64,000 nucleotides of DNA from Methylococcales symbiont of Iophon sp. n. MRB-2018 (GCA_003666325.1 QPIL01000121.1:30380-94379); one strand, 5' to 3'. Shown: positions 47,820 through 59,956, counted from the first letter of the stretch. Notes: generated by a model not told the origin, from the sequence alone. Made by a program: numbers and translations.

Positions 47820-50120
47820 CTAGTCTTTGCTTGCCGAAGGTGCTAAAACTGTTCTTGAACCGTTACCTTCAGGCATACTGACCACACCCGCGGCTTCCAT
47901 ATCCTCAATTATTCTAGCCGCTCTGTTATATCCGACTTTAAAACGTCTTTGTACGCTGGATATGGAGGCTTTGCGTGTTTCGGTCACAAATTGAACGACC
48001 TCATCATATAAGGCATCCGTTTCTGAATCCTGTTCTCCACCAGTCACTGATCCCTCTGCATCAAAATGTTCTTGCGTAATTTCTGATAAATAATTGGCTG
48101 GTGCTGTTTTTTTAAGAAAATCTACAATTTTATGCACTTCATGATCATCGACAAAAGCACCGTGTGCACGAATAGGAATGCTGGTTCCTGACGGTAAGAA
48201 TAACATATCACCATTACCTAATAGAGCTTCTGCCCCACCTTGATCAAGAATGGTTCTGGAATCAATGCGTGAAGAGACCTGAAATGAAATGCGGGTGGGA
48301 ACATTGGCTTTTATCAAGCCAGTCAAAACATCAACCGATGGGCGTTGTGTCGCTAAAACCAGGTGAATGCCCGCAGCTCTTGCTTTTTGTGCTAAACGAG
48401 CAATGAGTTCTTCTACTTTTTTACCTACAATCATCATCATATCGGCTAATTCGTCGATAACGATAACAATACTTGGTAAACTCACAAGAGCAGGAATTTC
48501 CTCTACCAATGGATCCGTTAATTGAAACAAAGGATCTCGAATTGGCTCCCCTGCTGTTTCAGCATCAGTAATTTTTTGATTATACCCCGTCAGGTTTCGC
48601 ACACCCAGTTTAGACATCAATTTATAACGTCGTTCCATTTCTGCTACAGCCCAACGCAATGCATTTTGGGCATCTTTCATATCGGTAACAACCGGTGTCA
48701 AAAGATGAGGAATGCCTTCATAAACAGAGAGTTCCAACATTTTTGGATCTATCATAATCATTCTTACGTCTTGAGGTGTTGACTTGTACAGCAAACTGAG
48801 AATCATGGTATTGATGGCAACGGACTTACCTGATCCTGTAGTTCCAGCCACCAGTACGTGCGGCATTTTACCTAAATCCGCAACCACCGGCTGACCAGAA
48901 ATATCTTTACCCATAGCAAAAGTCAATTTTGATTTGGATTTTTCAAAGTTATTTGAGGCGATTAAATCCCTAAATGATACCATTTCCCGCTCTTGGTTAG
49001 GAATTTCCAAACCGATCACGGACTTACCTTGAATAACATCAACAATTCGTACACTAATGACAGACAAGCCCCGAGCAATATCTTTGGCTAAACCACTCAC
49101 TCTGCTAACTTTTATACCCGCGGCGAGTTGTAATTCAAAACGGGTAATAACGGGGCCGGGTAATACTGCAACCACTTCAACAAGCACATTAAAATCCAAT
49201 AACACATCTTCGACCTGACGAGACATTTCTTCCAATTCAGTGGATGAATAACCCTGGACGCTTATTGGTCTTTTATCTAATAGTGATAGCGTGGGTAATT
49301 TACCTTTAAATAAAGCATTACATTCCCCTGATACCACAACATCAGGCTCAAATAAATCAGCCTGACTTTCTTTATATTCTCTATCGCTAAGATCTATTTG
49401 CGATAAAGTCGGTGTAATTTTAACTTTTTCAACCGCTGGTACTTTTTTATTAGAGCTTAATTTTTCTCCAGTGCGCAATTGAGTTTGAATACGTTGATCT
49501 CTATAAATATCGTAAATGGATAAAGATCGTTGATATACCCCATTACAAGCCAGCAAGGTGTATCGACCCACAAAATCTAATAATACAATCCATGACAAGC
49601 CTGTAAACAGAGTAATGCCCGCTAAAAAAATAGCTAGAAACAATAAAGTTGCTCCAGAGTTTCCTAAAACGATCAGGAACATTCCTCCAAGCTCTTGCCC
49701 TAATATTCCACCCGTGCTGCCTGGTAGTTCAACCTGTAATCTTAGTATATGTAGATAAAAAATGGCACAACCAGAAACAATAGTGGCAATAAAACCAAAC
49801 CAGCGTATGGCTAAAATCAACTTACCTCGCTGCTGTTGTTGCGAATAGATGAGATACCCATGCCAGACCAACATAATGGGGAATAAATAAGCCATCAAAC
49901 CAAAAACACAGAGTACAAAATCAGCAACCCATGCCCCTACTACACCACAGGCATTACTAATTGAAGACATGGAGCCACTATGCGACCAACCTGCATCTTC
50001 ATTGCTAAAGGTAATAAGTGCTATTAAAAAGAATAAAGCAATGGTGAAAAAACCGAGCAAAGCGACTTCACGTAATCCACGAACTGTTTTTTCTTCAATC
50101 ACTGCTACCATAAAACCCAC
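47820..50120 (-). CDS. ftsK: DNA translocase FtsK
   Basis: Pumps chromosomal DNA at the septum and activates XerCD dimer resolution. Four TM helices in the first ~180 residues, then a short linker (much shorter than in E. coli). The motor has Walker [15 protein letters not shown] and Walker [13 protein letters not shown]. The C-terminal gamma winged helix ([18 protein letters not shown]) recognises KOPS sequences. 766 residues from 50120; ATG 50111 is an alternative start. Divergent from trxB, a common gammaproteobacterial neighbour. Confidence 0.95.
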   Translation of the reverse strand: MGFMVAVIEEKTVRGLREVALLGFFTIALFFLIALITFSNEDAGWSHSGSMSSISNACGVVGAWVADFVLCVFGLMAYLFPIMLVWHGYLIYSQQQQRGKLILAIRWFGFIATIVSGCAIFYLHILRLQVELPGSTGGILGQELGGMFLIVLGNSGATLLFLAIFLAGITLFTGLSWIVLLDFVGRYTLLACNGVYQRSLSIYDIYRDQRIQTQLRTGEKLSSNKKVPAVEKVKITPTLSQIDLSDREYKESQADLFEPDVVVSGECNALFKGKLPTLSLLDKRPISVQGYSSTELEEMSRQVEDVLLDFNVLVEVVAVLPGPVITRFELQLAAGIKVSRVSGLAKDIARGLSVISVRIVDVIQGKSVIGLEIPNQEREMVSFRDLIASNNFEKSKSKLTFAMGKDISGQPVVADLGKMPHVLVAGTTGSGKSVAINTMILSLLYKSTPQDVRMIMIDPKMLELSVYEGIPHLLTPVVTDMKDAQNALRWAVAEMERRYKLMSKLGVRNLTGYNQKITDAETAGEPIRDPLFQLTDPLVEEIPALVSLPSIVIVIDELADMMMIVGKKVEELIARLAQKARAAGIHLVLATQRPSVDVLTGLIKANVPTRISFQVSSRIDSRTILDQGGAEALLGNGDMLFLPSGTSIPIRAHGAFVDDHEVHKIVDFLKKTAPANYLSEITQEHFDAEGSVTGGEQDSETDALYDEVVQFVTETRKASISSVQRRFKVGYNRAARIIEDMEAAGVVSMPEGNGSRTVLAPSASKD

Positions 50121-50266
50121 CCAATTAAAAACTTTGATAAAACATAATTATAGATGAATAATGATAGTTTTTACATTAATTATAATAACTATTTTTAGAT
50201 GGCTGAAAAACGTATAATTTCACTCGCTACAACAAATAGAACTAACGTATAATTGTAAGGTCTTAA

Positions 50267-51250
<984 letters not shown>

Positions 51251-51269
51251 TAGCTACAAACACATACCA

Positions 51270-51330
51270 TTTTCAAGAATAAATGGTGTGATACAGTGCC
51301 TATTTTTGTGCATTGTGTGTTTATCAAAAC
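51270..51330 (+). repeat. Dispersed 60-bp repeat
   Basis: Second copy of the sequence at 41033-41092 (TTTTCAAGAATAAATGGTGT to TGTGTGTTTATCAAAA). It lies 20 bp after the trxB stop. Confidence 0.6.
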
Positions 51331-51405
51331 CAATTATAGCCCCACTATATGGCAGGGTGTGCTAGTGTTTATCTGTCTATACAAAATACAGGTGCTTGTT
51401 TTAAA

Positions 51406-51564
51406 GAGACCTCAGCATAACGCATGAACGAATAAAAAAGGCTAGAAGTTTTCCATCTTTCAGCCAAAATAACGCGCAACAGTCTACTATTACACTTGTA
51501 TTTTGACTAAAACCTGAAAAATTCTATCGTTTTTTTCTCATCGCCAGAGTTATGCTGAGGTCTC
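51406..51564 (+). repeat. MITE-A copy 4 (complete)
   Basis: 159-bp copy in the same orientation as 1535 and nearly identical to it. The direct repeat TTAAA flanks it (51401-51405 and 51565-51569), a 5-bp target duplication. It ends 15 bp before the aat start codon, so it lies in the aat leader. Confidence 0.88.
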
Positions 51565-51579
51565 TTAAAGTAATCTAAT

Positions 51580-52275
51580 ATGCAACTACCTATTCTTGAT
51601 CCATCTAATCCCAATCAAGATTTTCCAGCCATTGAAACTGCGCTTAAAGACCCCAATGGATTATTAGCTGTTGGTGGCTGTCTTTCGTCACAACGGCTTA
51701 TCAACGCCTATCAACTTGGCATCTTTCCTTGGTATAACCCAGAAGAACCCATATTATGGTGGACTCCAAACCCTCGCTTGGTTTTATTTCCAGACCAGCT
51801 AAGAACCTCGCGTAGCCTTAAAAAAACCATTCGCAAAGAACAATTCCAAATTACTTTCGATCAGGCATTTCCTCAAGTCATGCAATATTGTGCTGCTCCC
51901 AGAAATAAAGAAACAGGCACATGGATTACTGAAGAAATTTATCAAGCCTATAACCATCTCCATCAACAAGGTATTAGCCATTCTGTGGAAGTCTGGTTTA
52001 ACAATGAACTGGTTGGTGGTTTGTACGGTGTAGCTATTGGTCAAGTGTTTTTTGGTGAATCTATGTTCCATAAAAAAACAGATGCATCAAAAGTTGCTTT
52101 TTATCATTTGGCTATACAGCTTTCACAATGGGGCTATCAATTAATAGATTGCCAGGTACAGAGCAATTTTTTAAGTAGTTTAGGAGCCCAAGAAATTGAT
52201 CGTAAAGAGTTTGGCAGTTTATTAAAACGCCATTGTTGTCTACAAGCTCACGACAAGGCTTGGCAAGCAAAATGA
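51580..52275 (+). CDS. aat: Leucyl/phenylalanyl-tRNA--protein transferase
   Basis: Adds Leu or Phe to N-terminal Lys/Arg, marking proteins for ClpAP through the N-end rule. Visible: [38 protein letters not shown] and [18 protein letters not shown]. 231 residues. Its stop overlaps the bpt start (ATGA at 52272). Confidence 0.96.
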   Translation: MQLPILDPSNPNQDFPAIETALKDPNGLLAVGGCLSSQRLINAYQLGIFPWYNPEEPILWWTPNPRLVLFPDQLRTSRSLKKTIRKEQFQITFDQAFPQVMQYCAAPRNKETGTWITEEIYQAYNHLHQQGISHSVEVWFNNELVGGLYGVAIGQVFFGESMFHKKTDASKVAFYHLAIQLSQWGYQLIDCQVQSNFLSSLGAQEIDRKEFGSLLKRHCCLQAHDKAWQAK

Positions 52276-52973
52276 TTTCTATTCCTTTATTTTTAACCCC
52301 CGAAAGTTCATGTAGTTACCTGGATAAGCGAAATTCACAATCAGCCTTTGTTGATCCTTCTTTTCATTTAAACACAGCGATATACAGCCAATTAATAGAA
52401 CAAGGTTTTAGACGGAGTGGTAATGAAGTTTATAGACCACGCTGCATAAACTGTTCAGAGTGTATTGCAAGTCGTTTATTGGTAGAACAATTTATTCCTA
52501 GCAGAAATCAAAAACGCTGCCTTAAAAAGAACCAGCAAACTACAGTCATTGTAAAACCTGTGCAATTTGAACAAGCCCATTACCAGATGTATATGCGCTA
52601 CCAGCAATATAAACATCAACAAAGCGGTATGGCTAACTCCACGGAAGAAGAATATATTAACTTCCTTGGTAGCCATTGGTGTCATACTTTATTTATTGAG
52701 TTCTCCATAGACAATGAACTGGCAGCAGTTGCTATTGTTGATTTACTGGATAATGCTCTATCCGCAGTCTATACATTTTTTGAACCTAAATTTTCATCTT
52801 ATAGCTTAGGTACCTATGCTGTTTTATGGCAACAAAACCATGCAAAATCTTTAAAACTTGATTATCTGTATCTTGGTTTTTGGATTAAACACTGTCAAAA
52901 AATGTCTTATAAAACCCTGTATCAACCCATACAAGGTTTTATCAATAATTCATGGCAAACTATAGTTTCATAG
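52272..52973 (+). CDS. bpt: Aspartate/glutamate leucyltransferase
   Basis: Transfers Leu to N-terminal Asp/Glu, the bacterial N-end-rule counterpart of Ate1. Motifs: [36 protein letters not shown], and [20 protein letters not shown] followed by [15 protein letters not shown] use ATG 52272, overlapping the aat stop by 4 bp; the longer frame from 52233 lies inside aat. 233 residues. infA, the usual next gene, is absent. Confidence 0.93.
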   Translation: MISIPLFLTPESSCSYLDKRNSQSAFVDPSFHLNTAIYSQLIEQGFRRSGNEVYRPRCINCSECIASRLLVEQFIPSRNQKRCLKKNQQTTVIVKPVQFEQAHYQMYMRYQQYKHQQSGMANSTEEEYINFLGSHWCHTLFIEFSIDNELAAVAIVDLLDNALSAVYTFFEPKFSSYSLGTYAVLWQQNHAKSLKLDYLYLGFWIKHCQKMSYKTLYQPIQGFINNSWQTIVS

Positions 52974-52979
52974 GTTCAG

Positions 52980-53084
52980 GACTCAAGACGAAAGACGAAA
53001 GACGAAAGACGAAAGACGAAAGACGAAAGACTCAAGACTCAAGACTCAAGACTCAAGACTCAAGACTCAAGACTAAAGACTAAG
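52980..53084 (+). repeat. Heptanucleotide tandem array H2
   Basis: Fifteen 7-bp units: GACTCAA, six GACGAAA, six GACTCAA, then GACTAAA and GACTAAG. It starts 7 bp after the bpt stop and leads into repeat B copy 3. The same unit type as H1 (27078). Confidence 0.93.
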
Positions 53085-53121
53085 AACCTCTTGGTTTTTG
53101 GTGATTTCTTATGGTGTTAAA

Positions 53122-53275
53122 GTCTGGGCGGGGTTGATTTTGTTTGTATGTTTTATCAGCAAAACGACCAAGAAATAAGTGTTATTTTACCAAATACTGC
53201 TTGATTTTTCTATGGTTTTTTTTGGTTTATTGTTATAAATCAAATTGTTATGGTATTTTTAAGGGTTGACTGCTT
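53122..53275 (+). repeat. Repeat B copy 3 (second half)
   Basis: From GTCTGGGCGGGGTTGATTTT through ACCAAATACTGCTTG to TTTAAGGGTTGACT this matches the second half of copies 1 and 2. The first half of the repeat is missing, leaving AACCTCTTGG next to the heptamers. No gene in the remaining 53276-53365. Confidence 0.75.
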
Positions 53276-53365
53276 ATGTTTATCGAGATATGTGTAGCTT
53301 GGCTATTAGAAAATATAAACTCCTCGTTCCCACGCAGGAACTAGGAATGCGTTAATCTTAAAAAA

Positions 53366-53824
53366 TTACCTGCTTCTGCTTTCATAGCCATCACTGTTCT
53401 TCCCTACCCAGCGTTCATCATCTGAAGCTAACAACTCTTTTTTCCAAAACGGTGCTTTAGCTTTCAATGCTTCCATAATATATCGACTGCTATCAAAAGC
53501 ATCACCTCGATGTGAACTCCATACCGCAACTAAAACTATCGGATCATCAGGAAAAATATTACCCACTCGATGTACTACTAAGGCATCAATAATCTGCCAT
53601 TTTTGCATGGCTTCTTCAATGATATTGGCTAATTGTTTTTCAGTCATGTGCGGATAATGCTCTAGCGTCATAGCTTTAATAATGTCGCCTTCATTAAAAT
53701 CACGCATGGTTCCCACAAAAATGCTGGTAGCCCCTACTTTTCCTTTTATCTTCTTCGCAGAGTTTTGATATTGTTTAATTTCCTGCCAAGGGTCGAATGA
53801 TTCTGCTAAAATTTTTATGTCCAC
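53366..53824 (-). CDS. moaE: Molybdopterin synthase catalytic subunit
   Basis: With MoaD converts cyclic pyranopterin monophosphate to molybdopterin. Visible: GATSIFVGTMRDFNEGD, LEHYPHMTEKQL, VVHRVGNIFPDDPIVLVAVWSSHRGDAF, and the catalytic Lys in KAPFWKKEL. 152 residues. It starts 2 bp after moaD ends. Confidence 0.94.
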   Translation of the reverse strand: MDIKILAESFDPWQEIKQYQNSAKKIKGKVGATSIFVGTMRDFNEGDIIKAMTLEHYPHMTEKQLANIIEEAMQKWQIIDALVVHRVGNIFPDDPIVLVAVWSSHRGDAFDSSRYIMEALKAKAPFWKKELLASDDERWVGKNSDGYESRSR

Positions 53825-53826
53825 TT

Positions 53827-54060
53827 TTACCCTCCTGTTACTGGGGGAAAAAAGGCTACTTCATCACCGTCATTTACCCTATGGTCGAAACTGACATATT
53901 CCATATTAACCGCAGCTAAAATATTGTCTGGCAATGTTTTATCTTTATTAGCTTGATACCAGATTTCTTTTACCGTTACACTTTTACTAAAGTCCAATTG
54001 ATCTTCTGCACGACCTGTCATTTCTTTTAAACTGGCAAAATAACGGACTTTAATCGACAT
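53827..54060 (-). CDS. moaD: Molybdopterin synthase sulfur carrier subunit
   Basis: A 77-residue ubiquitin-like protein ending FFPPVTGG; the terminal Gly becomes the thiocarboxylate. Operon with moaE on the minus strand, divergent from moaC (50 bp). Confidence 0.93.
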   Translation of the reverse strand: MSIKVRYFASLKEMTGRAEDQLDFSKSVTVKEIWYQANKDKTLPDNILAAVNMEYVSFDHRVNDGDEVAFFPPVTGG

Positions 54061-54110
54061 ATAAATTAATTCCTATAAACTGGACACAATTAACACTAGC
54101 CTACACAAAA

Positions 54111-54584
54111 ATGACTGACCTTACCCACTTTAATCAATCCGGCGAAGCCTATATGGTCGATGTTGGAGAAAAAGCCATTACTCAACGTATCGCAATCACC
54201 GAAGGCTTTATAGAGATGTTACCAGAGACTTTGCAACTAATCAGTCAAGGTCAACATAAAAAAGGCGATGTACTGGGTATTGCCAGAATTGCAGGGATTA
54301 TGGCGAGTAAAAAAACAGCAGAATTGATTCCGCTTTGCCACCCTCTTCCTATTACCCATGTTGAAATTCAATTAAGCGTAGATGATAAAAACAACCGTGT
54401 TCATTGTCAAACCACGGTTAAAACCAATGGTCAAACTGGGGTGGAAATGGAAGCATTAAATGCAACCCAAGTAGCTCTGTTAACTATTTATGATATGTGT
54501 AAAGCTGTTGATCGTGGCATGGTAATTCAGTCTGTGCAATTACTTGAAAAAGAGGGTGGAAAATCCGGTCACTGGCAACGCTAA
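54111..54584 (+). CDS. moaC: Cyclic pyranopterin monophosphate synthase
   Basis: Second step of molybdenum cofactor synthesis. Motifs [43 protein letters not shown] and [11 protein letters not shown]. 157 residues. The permease gene follows after 3 bp. moaA is not in the window. Confidence 0.95.
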   Translation: MTDLTHFNQSGEAYMVDVGEKAITQRIAITEGFIEMLPETLQLISQGQHKKGDVLGIARIAGIMASKKTAELIPLCHPLPITHVEIQLSVDDKNNRVHCQTTVKTNGQTGVEMEALNATQVALLTIYDMCKAVDRGMVIQSVQLLEKEGGKSGHWQR

Positions 54585-54587
54585 ACA

Positions 54588-55277
54588 ATGTCCTACTTTA
54601 CTGAGGCTATTTTATCCGCCCTACAACTCATCATTCATTTTGACCCTGAAATATATCAAATTGCCTGGACTTCAATCAAAATTTCGTTTATAGCCACTTT
54701 GTTTGCCTCAATTTTTGGCATATTGCTAGGTATCGTTACTGCAATTACCCGCTTTCCTGGAAAAAAATTATTACAGCAATGCCTCAATACTTTAATGGCA
54801 ATGCCAACAGTTATGATAGGGCTTATTCTATACGGCATTCTCAGTCGGCAAGGTCCATTGGGTGAGTTAGGTTTACTCTATACACAAACCGCTATCATCC
54901 TTGGTGAAACTTGCTTAATATTGCCTCTGATTATGAATATAACATTAGTAACAGTACAATCTGCCGATCCACGACTCATTACTACACTAAAAATTTTAAC
55001 TGCCAGACCTTATCAACAAATAATCCCTATTCTCAGTGAATTACGCTTTGCCATTCTGGCAGGTGTTATTACCGGTTTTGGCAGGGCAATAGGCGAAGTT
55101 GGAGCCGCCATGATGCTAGGTGGAAATATTCAAGGCCATACTCGAACCATGACAACGGCTATTGCCCTTGAAACCAGCAAAGGTGATTTTGAATTTGGTC
55201 TGGCTTTAGGATTGTTGTTGTTGTTTATTGCTTTTGTCGTTAATTTAATGTTGCAAGTTGTTAATACTAAGGAATAG
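54588..55277 (+). CDS. Tungstate/molybdate-type ABC transporter permease
   Basis: A 229-residue inner-membrane permease with about five TM helices. The EAA loop reads FGRAIGEVGAAMMLGGNIQG, the TupB/WtpB-like type. Its direct coupling to moaC suggests uptake of molybdate or tungstate for the cofactor. No ATPase or binding-protein gene adjoins, so those subunits must be elsewhere. TupB is favoured by sequence pattern, but I could not test molybdate against tungstate. Confidence 0.8.
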   Translation: MSYFTEAILSALQLIIHFDPEIYQIAWTSIKISFIATLFASIFGILLGIVTAITRFPGKKLLQQCLNTLMAMPTVMIGLILYGILSRQGPLGELGLLYTQTAIILGETCLILPLIMNITLVTVQSADPRLITTLKILTARPYQQIIPILSELRFAILAGVITGFGRAIGEVGAAMMLGGNIQGHTRTMTTAIALETSKGDFEFGLALGLLLLFIAFVVNLMLQVVNTKE

Positions 55278-55316
55278 TGGGGACAGGCTGCGGGTTCCCC
55301 CATTATTTCCAATTGT

Positions 55317-56303
55317 TCAACATCCCCAGCGTAAATTAGCGGTGTTTACAGGGGCATCCCATAGTTTAATCATTTCACCATCTAGCAATGTGACGGTTAT
55401 CGAACAGCCTGTCATATCCAGTGATGTTGTATAGTTTCCCACTAATGACCGGCTCACAATCAATTGCTTATTTTCTAAAAAGGTAGCGGCTAAATTATAA
55501 ATCAGGTGTAACTCCATTAAAGGTGTTGCACCTAAACCGTTGACATGAAGTAATATTTTTTGATTGGCTAATGGCTTGAGATCATCACAAAGTGCAGCCA
55601 TTATTTGTTCGACAATAGCTGATGCAGAAACTAGGTCAACAGTATCATGCCCTCGTTCACCATGAATGCCGACACCCATTTCTATCTTGTTATCCTCTAG
55701 CTCAAATGTGGGCTTTTTTAATGCAGGTACTGTGCAACAATGTAAAGCCACCCCCATAGATGCTGTTAATGAATTAACCTTGTCTCCTAGAATTTTACAA
55801 GCAGATAAACCCATTCCACTTTCAGCAGCAGCACCTAGTATTTTTTCGACAATCAAAGTACCTGCTACGCCGCGTCTACCGGTACTATGATCTTTTGGCA
55901 AAGCCACATCATCGTCTATCAAAACGGTTGCACTATCACAATCAATCATTTCTGCTGCCATTTCAAAGTTCATCACATCGCCTGCATAATTCTTAACAAT
56001 AAATAATACACCTCTGCCATTTTCAACCGTTGCTGCTGCCAGCATTTGATCGGGTGTGGGTGAAGTAAATATTTGACCCGGACACGCTGCATCTAACATC
56101 CCTTTGCCGACAAAACCAGTATGCAATGGCTCATGTCCAGAGCCACCTCCAGAAATCAAAGCCACTTTAGATTTTGTAGGAGCTTCAGTTCGTCTTACAT
56201 AATGTGGGTCAAGATTTAACTGCACAATATCAGCATGTGCTTTAGCAAAACCTTGTAGACTTTCTGATAGCAAATCATCAATTTTATTAATAAATTTTTT
56301 CAT
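55317..56303 (-). CDS. dhaK: Dihydroxyacetone kinase subunit DhaK
   Basis: A 328-residue DhaK-type protein that binds dihydroxyacetone through a hemiaminal to His214 (GVGIHGERGHDTVDL). Also SGGGSGHEPLHTGFVGKGML and VKNYAGDVMNFEMA. No dhaL, dhaM or fused ATP domain is next to it, so the phosphoryl donor partner is missing locally. It could feed C3 metabolism or be a regulator; the role here is uncertain. Confidence 0.88.
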   Translation of the reverse strand: MKKFINKIDDLLSESLQGFAKAHADIVQLNLDPHYVRRTEAPTKSKVALISGGGSGHEPLHTGFVGKGMLDAACPGQIFTSPTPDQMLAAATVENGRGVLFIVKNYAGDVMNFEMAAEMIDCDSATVLIDDDVALPKDHSTGRRGVAGTLIVEKILGAAAESGMGLSACKILGDKVNSLTASMGVALHCCTVPALKKPTFELEDNKIEMGVGIHGERGHDTVDLVSASAIVEQIMAALCDDLKPLANQKILLHVNGLGATPLMELHLIYNLAATFLENKQLIVSRSLVGNYTTSLDMTGCSITVTLLDGEMIKLWDAPVNTANLRWGC

Positions 56304-56450
56304 ACTCTATTTCCTAAAAACATCTGTAAAAGTGTTTAATGTGCTAGTAGCTCTTCAGTGTTCTATTGGCGGGTGCAACTCTTAAGCCCTCCCTTGCTGG
56401 GGAGGGTTTGGGTGAGGAGATTTAAAATACTCTCTATTCCTTAGAAGCTA

Positions 56451-58529
56451 TTACCAATTATTAAGTTCTTTATCCAATATTACCTGTAATTTTTTACTGA
56501 TAATTTCACTGCTCTGCAATTCATTTAAAGTATCAGTTTGTACCGCTTGTAATAAATAAATAGCGGACTGTTCATTTAAGTAATCTAGCATATCTTGATT
56601 GGATTTTATCTCCTCTTGCATTTTTTGCTCTGTCACTTTTAATAAACCCTGATACATCTGTGTCACATTACTGATTGCTTTTGTATCATTAAATACTTCC
56701 ATTAAATGTGAGTCTTTTAATTGTCCCATTACCTCTAATACTTTAGAAATAAGAATATATTGGGTTTGATAATAAAGATAAAGTTCTCTTCCATCTACTT
56801 TTTTTTCTGACAAGAAAAACAGCTTACGAAAGCGTTTATCAATAGCACCTGCCCAATTGGTTAAATAAGCATTAAGCGATTTTAATTTGTTGCTGTCTTG
56901 TTCTACTTTTTCAATTTGTGTTTCTAAAATATTAAGATTCTTTTTATAAATACTTTCACTGACTTCATCATAACGAAACAGCATTTTTAACTCTTTTATT
57001 TGAATCCCCAAGGTATAAATACGCAACATATTTACCGCTAGATGCGTTGAATCCATATTTAGCGTTTCGCAGTCTGCATAATTTTTTTTGTATTTTCGTT
57101 GATAATACTCGGTAAATTTTTGATGTTGTTCTGCACTAATCTGCCGACTCTCCATTAGCTCTTTGCTTTTTTTTATAATATTCATATAAATCAAAGCCTT
57201 GCCTTTATGATAGCTGAGTTTTTCGTAAGCTAACAAGGCATCAATTTTTAACCATCGCACCATTCTTCCAATGGTGTTTGCTTTCACTAATAAAGTAAAA
57301 TAAATGCTACCAATGGTGATGGCAATAATAAATTCTTTGATAGAAAAATCATAAGGCCAATCAGGCAGTGTCATATTATCAGGAATCAACAAGACCATGA
57401 TTAATGCCAGCGACCCACGCAAACTCCCCCAAGCCATTAGATGTTGCCAATTTAAAGGGATTTTTTCTTCAGACTTAAATTGGTTATGAATTCCAATAGA
57501 TAGGTAAATGGAGATGGCTCGTGCAATCACAACCACCAGAATTATCATTAAAATAGGTAGCCATGCAATATGTAAAGAAATAGTCAAACTGGTAAATAGC
57601 AAACCCATTAATAAAAAAACCAGAGAATTTGATACAAAAGCAAAATATCCCCAGAATTTGTCCATGTACTCTTCAACGCCTGAAGACATTTTAAAGCGAC
57701 CATAGTTGCCTAATACCATAGATGAAATCAAAGTGGCAATAATTGAAGAAATGTGAATATTATGTCCATTGATAATCCAGTATTCAGAAATCACTTCTGA
57801 CAATAAAAAAGTAAAGTGTGCAACCAGCAAGGTCAGGGTAATTTCTAAATTTTCATGGCCTTTGACCCGTGCTATCAATTTGGAGAATAAGCCTCCCATA
57901 AACAAGCCAAATAATGTACCCCCAACAATCATGGTGCTGAATGTAATAAAACCTTGTAAAACGGTCGAATAGCCATGAAAACCATGCACTATCACATCAA
58001 GTAGCACTATAAAAATGGCAAACGCTGTACCATCATTAAACAAACTTTCTCCTTCAAAAATCAGGGTTAAGCGACGCGGTGCACCAATTTCTTTAAATAA
58101 AGCCAAAACAGCAACGGGGTCAGTGGCTGAGATAATAGCGCCAAATAATAAGGTCACTAGCAACGGTATTTGAAAGCCCAACCATTGAAATCCCCAATAT
58201 CCAACATAACCAATAAAAACAGTAGAAATTAATAAGCCAACTATCGCTAATAAACTAATAGCAATTTTGTTGTCCTTTATATTACGCACCTTAATGTTAT
58301 AGGCTGATTCAAAGATTAACACTGGCAAAAAAACAAAAAACAATAATTCTGGGGTTAATTGGAAAGTAGTGATAAAAGAAAAGAATTCAATCTGGGAAAA
58401 TGGAACCAAAAGAGAGCCAGCAATAACTAATAGTACGGTATAAGGAATACGAAGCTTTAAGGCGAGAACATTAACGCCTAGTGAGATAAACAGTAGAGTA
58501 AAAATAGCAAGATAAATATCAAGATTCAT
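56451..58529 (-). CDS. Na+/H+ antiporter (CPA1, NhaP type)
   Basis: A 692-residue membrane antiporter. About 12 TM helices span residues 5-420, with the ion site ATDPVAVLALFKE (Asp-Pro) and GESLFNDGTAFAIF. Then a ~270-residue cytoplasmic, helical, charged tail (KYKKNYADCETLNMD, QIEKVEQDSNKLKSL). The tail is probably regulatory. It is followed closely (9 bp) by the upstream HAD gene on the same strand. Confidence 0.87.
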   Translation of the reverse strand: MNLDIYLAIFTLLFISLGVNVLALKLRIPYTVLLVIAGSLLVPFSQIEFFSFITTFQLTPELLFFVFLPVLIFESAYNIKVRNIKDNKIAISLLAIVGLLISTVFIGYVGYWGFQWLGFQIPLLVTLLFGAIISATDPVAVLALFKEIGAPRRLTLIFEGESLFNDGTAFAIFIVLLDVIVHGFHGYSTVLQGFITFSTMIVGGTLFGLFMGGLFSKLIARVKGHENLEITLTLLVAHFTFLLSEVISEYWIINGHNIHISSIIATLISSMVLGNYGRFKMSSGVEEYMDKFWGYFAFVSNSLVFLLMGLLFTSLTISLHIAWLPILMIILVVVIARAISIYLSIGIHNQFKSEEKIPLNWQHLMAWGSLRGSLALIMVLLIPDNMTLPDWPYDFSIKEFIIAITIGSIYFTLLVKANTIGRMVRWLKIDALLAYEKLSYHKGKALIYMNIIKKSKELMESRQISAEQHQKFTEYYQRKYKKNYADCETLNMDSTHLAVNMLRIYTLGIQIKELKMLFRYDEVSESIYKKNLNILETQIEKVEQDSNKLKSLNAYLTNWAGAIDKRFRKLFFLSEKKVDGRELYLYYQTQYILISKVLEVMGQLKDSHLMEVFNDTKAISNVTQMYQGLLKVTEQKMQEEIKSNQDMLDYLNEQSAIYLLQAVQTDTLNELQSSEIISKKLQVILDKELNNW

Positions 58530-58538
58530 CGCTCAGCC

Positions 58539-59375
58539 TTATTTTAATGTCTGTAAAGCATTTGTTATTGTCAGTAAATCATCCATGATCCAAGTAGGTC
58601 GATATTCAACCTCTTTAAAATCTTCTACAGTGGAAATACCCGTTAAAACCATAATACTGCGAATCCCTGTATTAACAGCACCTAAAATATCAGTATCTAA
58701 ACGGTCACCAATAGCAATGGTATTTTCTTTTTCTACCCCCAAAAACTTTATCGCTTGCTGATACATAATCGCTTGTGGTTTACCAATAACAATAGCACTA
58801 ATATCTGATGATGCTTGTAATGCAGCTAAAATAGCACCATTGCCTAGTACGGTACCTACCTCAAGTGGTAAAGAAGTATCTCCATTACTGGCAATAAATT
58901 TTGCACCAGCACGCAGATATAAGGTGGCAATGGCCATTTTTTCCCAAGTGATTTCTCTATCAAGACCACAAACTACATAATCTGGGCTTACCTTTTTTGG
59001 ATCACAATCTTTAAGTTTATCAATATTAATTAAGTTAAACCCTCGCTCAATAAATGGTAAACGCAAACCCTCTTCACCAATGATAAATAAGGAGGTTTCA
59101 CTTGGAATAACTTGCTCATTCAAATAGTACGCTGTTGCCATACTGGATGTTAAAATTTCATCGTCACTCACAGCAATACCCATACTACGCAGTTTTGTTA
59201 GATATTGAGTTTGCGTTAAGCTGGAATTATTAGTGGCTAAAATAAAAGGTATTGCTTGTTTTCTAAGACACCGAAAAAAATCATCAAGCCCTGGTAAAGG
59301 GCAGTTTCCTTGCCACAACACACCATCCATATCAATAATAAGTGCTTTAATATCTGTAAAATTTTGAATAGTCAT
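58539..59375 (-). CDS. HAD-IIA family phosphatase (NagD-like)
   Basis: A 278-residue sugar- or nucleotide-phosphatase-like protein. Motif I DMDGVLWQG, motif II ATNNSSLT, motif III lysine in VIGKPQ, motif IV AIGDRLDTDILGA. The capped C2 domain type is NagD/PGP-like. Substrate unknown. It precedes the antiporter in a likely two-gene unit. Confidence 0.87.
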   Translation of the reverse strand: MTIQNFTDIKALIIDMDGVLWQGNCPLPGLDDFFRCLRKQAIPFILATNNSSLTQTQYLTKLRSMGIAVSDDEILTSSMATAYYLNEQVIPSETSLFIIGEEGLRLPFIERGFNLINIDKLKDCDPKKVSPDYVVCGLDREITWEKMAIATLYLRAGAKFIASNGDTSLPLEVGTVLGNGAILAALQASSDISAIVIGKPQAIMYQQAIKFLGVEKENTIAIGDRLDTDILGAVNTGIRSIMVLTGISTVEDFKEVEYRPTWIMDDLLTITNALQTLK

Positions 59376-59558
59376 TGATTGTATTAAATTGAATGATTTT
59401 TTGACATTACCTATAAAAGTCTAAAGGTAGCAAGGTAGCAAGCAAGTATCCAGAAATACTTATGGGTTTGAGGCAAAGCCCCGATTAGGATAGATAGGAA
59501 GTTGCGTGGAACATGTTAAAAAATGTTGGGCTTGGGTTTGATTTTCAAAACGGTATTT

Positions 59559-59626
59559 TGTATTTTGACTAAAACCTGAAAAATTCTATCCCTTTTTTTG
59601 TCCGTCCAGAGTTATGCTGAGGTCTC
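59559..59626 (+). repeat. MITE-A right-half fragment
   Basis: TGTATTTTGACTAAAACCTG through GTTATGCTGAGGTCTC, 68 bp of the right arm. It ends 9 bp before the stop of the small membrane protein gene. The sequence from 59376 to 59558 has no gene. Confidence 0.8.
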
Positions 59627-59635
59627 TGATATTTA

Positions 59636-59956
59636 TTATTCCTCAGTTTTTAAAAGTAATAATGATGCAAGCACTGCCGCCGCGATTGTTAATACATCAA
59701 CATACAGCCAAAATTTTGGGTTTGACAGTATTACCCCAACATAAAAGCCACTCGCTACTATTAACATCACCCCGCCCATACCTGATGCGATTGGGTTAGA
59801 TTTTTGTAGCATGGTCATGCCTAAAATCGTAAAAACAATGGTGTTATAAACATTGATTGCCACCCATGTATCGCTATCACCGTCAAAATTTAGCATACCA
59901 AATAATACGATGATAGCCCCGAGCAACAGGGCGCTAATGCTAAGTATTTTATTCAT
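59636..59956 (-). CDS. Small four-helix membrane protein of unknown function
   Basis: 106 residues, almost wholly hydrophobic with four predicted TM helices (about 5-22, 32-49, 58-77 and 82-101). No recognisable domain. Start MNKILSISALLLGAIIVLFG with GAGGCTG just upstream. Isolated between MITE-A fragments. Confidence 0.65.
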   Translation of the reverse strand: MNKILSISALLLGAIIVLFGMLNFDGDSDTWVAINVYNTIVFTILGMTMLQKSNPIASGMGGVMLIVASGFYVGVILSNPKFWLYVDVLTIAAAVLASLLLLKTEE

